A stretch of 64,000 nt of DNA, taken from contig OZ025868.1 in assembly GCA_964019415.1 (NCBI GenBank), positions 6,039,371 through 6,103,370 of the forward strand, in the 5' to 3' direction. The notes under the pieces were generated by a model. The model was given only the letters and a program-made list of their open reading frames with translations, had not been told where the DNA came from and did not search any database. The translations under genes were made by a program, and so were the position numbers. Each line of letters starts with the position of its first letter. The stretch's first letter is position 1. The stretch comes from Ianthella basta (Eukaryota > Porifera > Demospongiae > Verongiida > Ianthellidae). Positions 59,933-64,000 of this stretch are shown in pieces.

Positions 59933-62900
59933 GTACGTGCGACATTTGATCCGATGGGATCCACTGTACTTCATATGCGCCGGTGCAAACTTACATAGTG
60001 TCTCCCTCTTCCATCCGCAGCTGTCCTACGCAGTGGTAACTCCCAGTGTCGATTCCGCTTACGGGCACCGTACGCTTAGATCTGCTTCTTACCAGCCAAT
60101 TAGGTTTCATGTTGAATACGATTACACTCTAAAGTAAGGAGCTATAATGCTGAAGGTGCTCAATATGTGGCCAACAAGTAATTGTGACTAAGAAGCTATA
60201 TGTAGCTATAAGTATATACTAGGCTCAGTGAGAAATTCATCTGCATGCATGTACCATCAACTGATACAGGATTTCCCAAACTTCTCAATCCTTAAGAATC
60301 AAGGTAACTTCATGCACTATGAGTCTTTACAATGTATAGCCAATATATGAAAGTACTTAGTTGCAATTAGTGAACCTGTTTGTGTATATGCTTTGGGGTG
60401 CTTATGTTTTTCAGAGGCACATAGCTAGGAATGTGTAACTGCTAACGTACACTACAGAACAAGTGTGTACAGGGAGTGCTGTTTTCATGCTTGACATTTC
60501 CTCAGACAACAATTATCCCAAAGATTGTTGACTTCTTTCAGAAGGCACTGAAGGTTAAGCGAATGACAACAAACATCTTGCTCAGTAGGTAAGGTAGTAT
60601 AAGCAAATAGAACTTTGTAATTTTTGTTTCACCACGCAACTGATCATGAAATGCATAGACCAAAACACAACTAACACATGTAGTACAGTGAAAACCGTGT
60701 AGGACAACCATCTGTTGGTCAGTTCTAACTGACTTTTACAGAGAGGTGGCTGCATGCTGTACAGAAGTGGATTGCAATGCTATAGTGGTATTTGGGGCCA
60801 TGGAAGCTGGCTGTTTTAGAGAGGTGGCTGCCAAACACAGTGATCATCTTAAACAGGTTCCACAGATGAAAGGAACTCGTGCACTTGTTCCCAGTCTTCG
60901 CTGTTCTGTCATAGTTGATTGACTCAATGCCCTGCGTGCCTTGACGTTTTGCACAAGGTACACAGATTGTACTAACTTTCAACTGCAGCCGGTTGTGAGG
61001 TGTAACTGTAGAGGCATCTTTGGCATTTGACTTGACATTGCAGTCAGTCCTCGATTTACCATTATGGTGCACCACTGCATGACTGTCCTCATAGTCAGTT
61101 CATTGCACCTCCTGCTGTGGACTTATGCTGGCAGTGTTATAATTCTCTCTTCCCTTCCCTTAGGCCCTGCAGTGGTGAATATATCCAGTTGCACCCATAC
61201 CCAGCTTGCCGAAGTTCCTGTCAGTACTACGTGAAATGCGGACAAGTTACAGTACCCACCAACCATCTTGCTGTAAGCTATCATACAGAATATCTGTAAA
61301 AAGCAGTATTGCAAGTTTACTATATAGAAATGAGTATTGTTTTTTGCATCTATAATGCATCTTATTGCACCTGATGCATCTCTTACCATTCAGTGTGCAC
61401 ATGTTTCAATATGCACTACGTAAGTCAAACAGAGATTTCTTAATAAAGAACGGAATGTATGCAGTCTCCTGAATGAAAGTCCATGCAAAGCCTTCAAATG
61501 GTTTGCAGTCAGCTGAAGAAAGTCCACATTCTGCCACTCAGAGTAATCTGCATGTGTAGTATTCACTCGGCAATTCCATAGAAAAGCATAAGTAACTTAT
61601 GTCCAGTATCTTTTAACATTAGAATTCTTTCCAATGGCCCTTAAACACTTAGACTGTTAGACCGGTTAAGATACACGCATGTTGCCATGCATGTTGTTGT
61701 CTTGCCAATTTAACTATACATCGCAATACAATTGTGTATATCTTGGATGCACTATCTGAATCCTCATGCATGATATTGTGCACATGCAGCATAATCTTGT
61801 AGAAATAGCTTATGCCCTTGCATGTGACAAATGCATAATTTTATATACTGACTTCTTCCCTTCTTACAGGCATGCAAGCTGTGCAGTTATGGATCTTCTT
61901 ACTGTCACACCACAGGGACAAGTGGCACTGGCATCCCAGGAGCAGATTTTGCACTGTACGTTTCATTCACTAACAGGAATTGCGATTCATCCACTTTGGC
62001 CTACTCGTCTTACTGCGCTCTTGAACCAAGTCTTGATAGGTGCGTATGTGTATGGGCAATGCATGCACATGCTACAGTAAATGTCTTGGTGAATTATATA
62101 ATTATTCTTAATCACTCAGAGAACAAGTATTTCGTGTTAAAAAACTCGTGGGGCGCTGGGACGCCCCTGAACTCGAACTACTTGCTAACAACTTCCCTGT
62201 GTATGTTCAATAGTTCAGGTAGTTGGGTATGCAGCATTGCTGCTGGTGTGAAAGATACATCACGATGCCATAGACTGGGGTTGCAAGAGTTTCAAGTCTC
62301 CAGACCAGGAAGTCATCCAGTGAAAGCACCCCTACCAAACTTTTTGATCTACATAACATTTTGAATGAGTATGTACATGTTGCTTTGTGCCTGGAGGAGG
62401 AGTGTGCTGGGTAAAAAGGCTACCCTAACTGGTAATGCCATGATTCGATATGTCTCACATTGGCCAACGGGTCGTTCGACTTCTGTTGTATTTGGGGCTG
62501 TACCTCGCAGAAGAAGAGTTAGATAAGCTTTCTAATACAATAATATTACTTAAACATGTTCCATAAAGACTTTGCGTACCTTGGGTACACGGCGAAGAGC
62601 GAAGAAAGATGATTATGAGCCTAGCAAACAGAGAGCGTCGAGCGCGGCCATTTTACAATGTCCGTCAGTGATAATTGGAGCCGTATCTCGCAGAAGTGTC
62701 TTTTGTTAGGCTTTTTACGAGTATCATTCTATCAACACGTCTTCCTGAACACATTTCGTTCGATTGAGAGACGGCGAAACGTCATTAGAGATAATTTTAA
62801 GCTTTGTAAAGATTGACGTGAGTGCCGCCATTTGCAAAATGACAGAAATATATATAATATACGAACATGAAGCCATACGAATACCTAAATCTGAAACAAT

Positions 62901-63887
62901 ATAGGGGCGCAAAAATATATGTCTATGGTAAATTGTCATCCTATAATATGCTTATCCACAGTGAGTGTATCCAAGCACTCATATGCCATGTGAATACATC
63001 GTTATGAATGTTCATGCAGGAGTAACATTCTTTAGTGAATGGGGGACTTACTTGAAGCATCTCAAATTGCATGTGGGTGTTGAATGGTAATGCAGCTCTT
63101 AGATTCCACTGAGAAAGATAAGCATGCCTGAGGTTGCAATGTAAGGTTTCACAGGTATGAGTTAGCATGCTTTGTATGCGAAGACAATGGCAGGAAGACT
63201 AACTACAAAGCCATGCAAGGTCCTGAGAAACTCCCAGAACAAATTTAATTATGGAAAACATACCACCTTTTATTGCTTCTGTAGACCAATAGCTGGCTAT
63301 ATCAACTTCTGCCCACTGGCTCTGGAATCTGAACAAGATGATAACCAAGTCCTTACAGTTGCCATGCATGAACTGACTCATACCCTGGTAAGACATGCCA
63401 GCAGGTGATGCATTCAATTTTCTCTTACCCTACCATACAATTTACTAATTATAATTATGTTGCATGTTATGCACATTGTGCAGACTTTTAGCCATTTGCT
63501 CATTCCTTTTTGGAGAGACTCTAATGGCCGCCCTCGCACATCAAGGAGTTCATCCACTCGCCTGCCACCTACAGACAGCAATGGGTATATAATTAATTCA
63601 TGCCATACAACCATAATTATTATGATATGTGATATCTACCATGTTGCAGTAATTATATGTTTCTACCTGTCCAATAGTTGCGCTTAATTAGGTATATATA
63701 TATGCAGTGATTTGATTTGTAACGTGTTCATTGTACCATAAAATGTTACAAAACATTCTGCTTGCTCTCTTGGTGTAGATTCTTTGTAGCCAGTTCATCC
63801 ACCATCAGGGTGCAGAGGAAATCATGGGAAACATATAACGGATATAGGTCAAGATCAGCTCACTTCCTGGTTACAGAAGCAGTTAAG
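59825..63887 (+). CDS. Leishmanolysin-like zinc metallopeptidase (peptidase family M8), 5' part
   Basis: Nine exons join in frame: 59825-59932, 60021-60133, 60270-60303, 60506-60588, 61164-61272, 61870-62039, 63285-63387, 63484-63584 and 63779-63887. Together they give 310 residues and the gene continues past the window. Residues 1-17 are a signal peptide, so the product is secreted or membrane-bound. C27-K-H29 resembles the family's short CxH cysteine-switch segment. YQPIRFHVEYD (60-70) and VDFFQKALKVKR match the start of the M8 fold. A cysteine-rich stretch follows, then STLAYSSYC, RPIAGYINFCP (206-216), the zinc-binding and catalytic HELTH (234-238), PFWRDSNGRPRT and further family sequence. 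The third zinc ligand and Met-turn lie beyond 64000. The metzincin HExxHxxG glycine is threonine here (HELTHTLT). The product is expected to be a zinc endopeptidase acting on extracellular or secretory-pathway proteins. Confidence 0.9.
60604..61163 (+). other. Intron 4 (60589-61163)
   Basis: Donor GTAAGG, acceptor CCCTTAG. It contains the inverted MITE copy; the rest shows no exon. Open frames on either strand here have no recognisable domain. Confidence 0.6.
60686..60864. mobile_element. Diverged MITE copy in intron 4, inverted relative to 59523-59720
   Basis: CAGTGAAAACCGTGTAGGAC at the left and CTTAAACAGGTTCCAC at the right correspond to the two ends of the upstream MITE read on its other strand. 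Shared internal words are CAGTTC.AACTGAC, AGAGAGGTGGCTGC, GGGGCCA and AACACAGTG. TA precedes it at 60684-60685; the right-hand TA is lost. It is older than the upstream copy. Confidence 0.65.
62040..63284 (+). other. Intron 6 (1,245 bp) of the M8 gene
   Basis: Donor AG|GTGCGT, acceptor TTCTGTAG; it joins ..LD-R-PIAGYINFCP in phase 2. An open frame runs over 62041-62364 (see findings) and a tandem duplication lies at 62490-62850. The remaining sequence shows no feature. Confidence 0.7.
62490..62850. repeat. Diverged tandem duplication in intron 6
   Basis: Two units of about 180 bp share, in order, GG.GC.GTA.CTCGCAGAAG (62500 and 62677), ACGGCGAA, AAGA..GATTATGAG/AGATAATTTTAAG, and GCGGCCATTTTACAATG/GCCGCCATTTGCAAAATG. 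They may be halves of a decayed non-autonomous transposon; ends were not identified. Confidence 0.5.
63285..63387 (+). CDS. Exon 7: zinc-site exon with HELTH
   Basis: Encodes RPIAGYINFCP, a short acidic linker (LESEQDDNQ) and VLTVAMHELTHTL. The two histidines bind zinc and the glutamate is the general base in all HExxH enzymes. The exon stops at CTG|GTAAGA. The next exon starts ACT, so threonine follows instead of the usual glycine. The frame of exon 8 (FWRDSNG) confirms that acceptor. Confidence 0.9.
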
Positions 63888-64000
63888 GTATTAGTGTTTG
63901 GATGGCTGCATCTTGTGTGTCACATTGCTTACCATGGTACATTATGCACGGCTGTACTGCATTGTGTCTGTACGCATGTAAAAGTGAGTGGTGTGCAACG
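63888..64000 (+). other. Start of intron 9; gene continues beyond the window
   Basis: After donor AAG|GTATTA the sequence to the edge has no acceptor joining recognisable M8 sequence. The C-terminal half of the peptidase lies outside. Confidence 0.7.

Overview
The window looks like a piece of an intron-rich animal genome, most plausibly an early-branching metazoan such as a demosponge. The evidence is short phase-matched exons, EGF-like domains encoded one per exon, a leishmanolysin (M8) peptidase gene with conventional GT/AG introns and a TATA box, and AT-rich intergenic DNA rich in TGCATGCA/TAGCTAGC words. The taxon is an inference; nothing here fixes it.

Positions 1-48906 are one uninterrupted tandem array of a 30-bp satellite, about 1,600 monomers, with two 200-N assembly gaps. 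The monomer is pyrimidine-rich on the + strand (23 of 30 bases) and is itself three degenerate 10-bp subunits, each carrying TCTT. Variant monomers define array domains and nested higher-order repeats (HORs). The cleanest is an exact 3,329-bp period (1,709 + 1,620 bp) at 26959-33616. Larger duplications with offsets of about 5.46 kb and 3.56 kb flank it. The monomer is divisible by 3 and lacks stops in five of six frames, so the array produces hundreds of long spurious ORFs.

Positions 49155-56098 hold the 3' part of a + strand gene for a type I membrane protein. It has 13 intact EGF-like domains, each on its own phase 1-1 exon, then a last exon with a transmembrane helix and an acidic tail carrying Tyr- and dileucine-type sorting motifs. 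Several further EGF exons are decayed (stops, a 4-bp frameshift, truncations). No start codon or signal peptide exon lies between the satellite and the first EGF exon, so the 5' end is either beyond the satellite or lost. The introns hold an inverted pair of tRNA-derived SINE-like sequences, a 573-bp Helitron-like insertion with a recognisable empty site, and a MITE-like segment in three introns.

Positions 56099-59520 are intergenic, with diverged nested duplications and a 21-base C run. Positions 59523-59720 are a short TA-flanked MITE, and an inverted relative sits in intron 4 of the next gene. From a TATA box at 59765 and an ATG at 59825, a secreted leishmanolysin-like zinc metallopeptidase gene runs off the right edge. 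Nine exons (310 codons) join without a frame break and include the HELTH zinc site. The two genes share strand and extracellular destiny. One possible link, offered as inference, is that the EGF/TM exons are the 3' end of an upstream M8-EGF-TM paralogue separated from its catalytic exons by the satellite.
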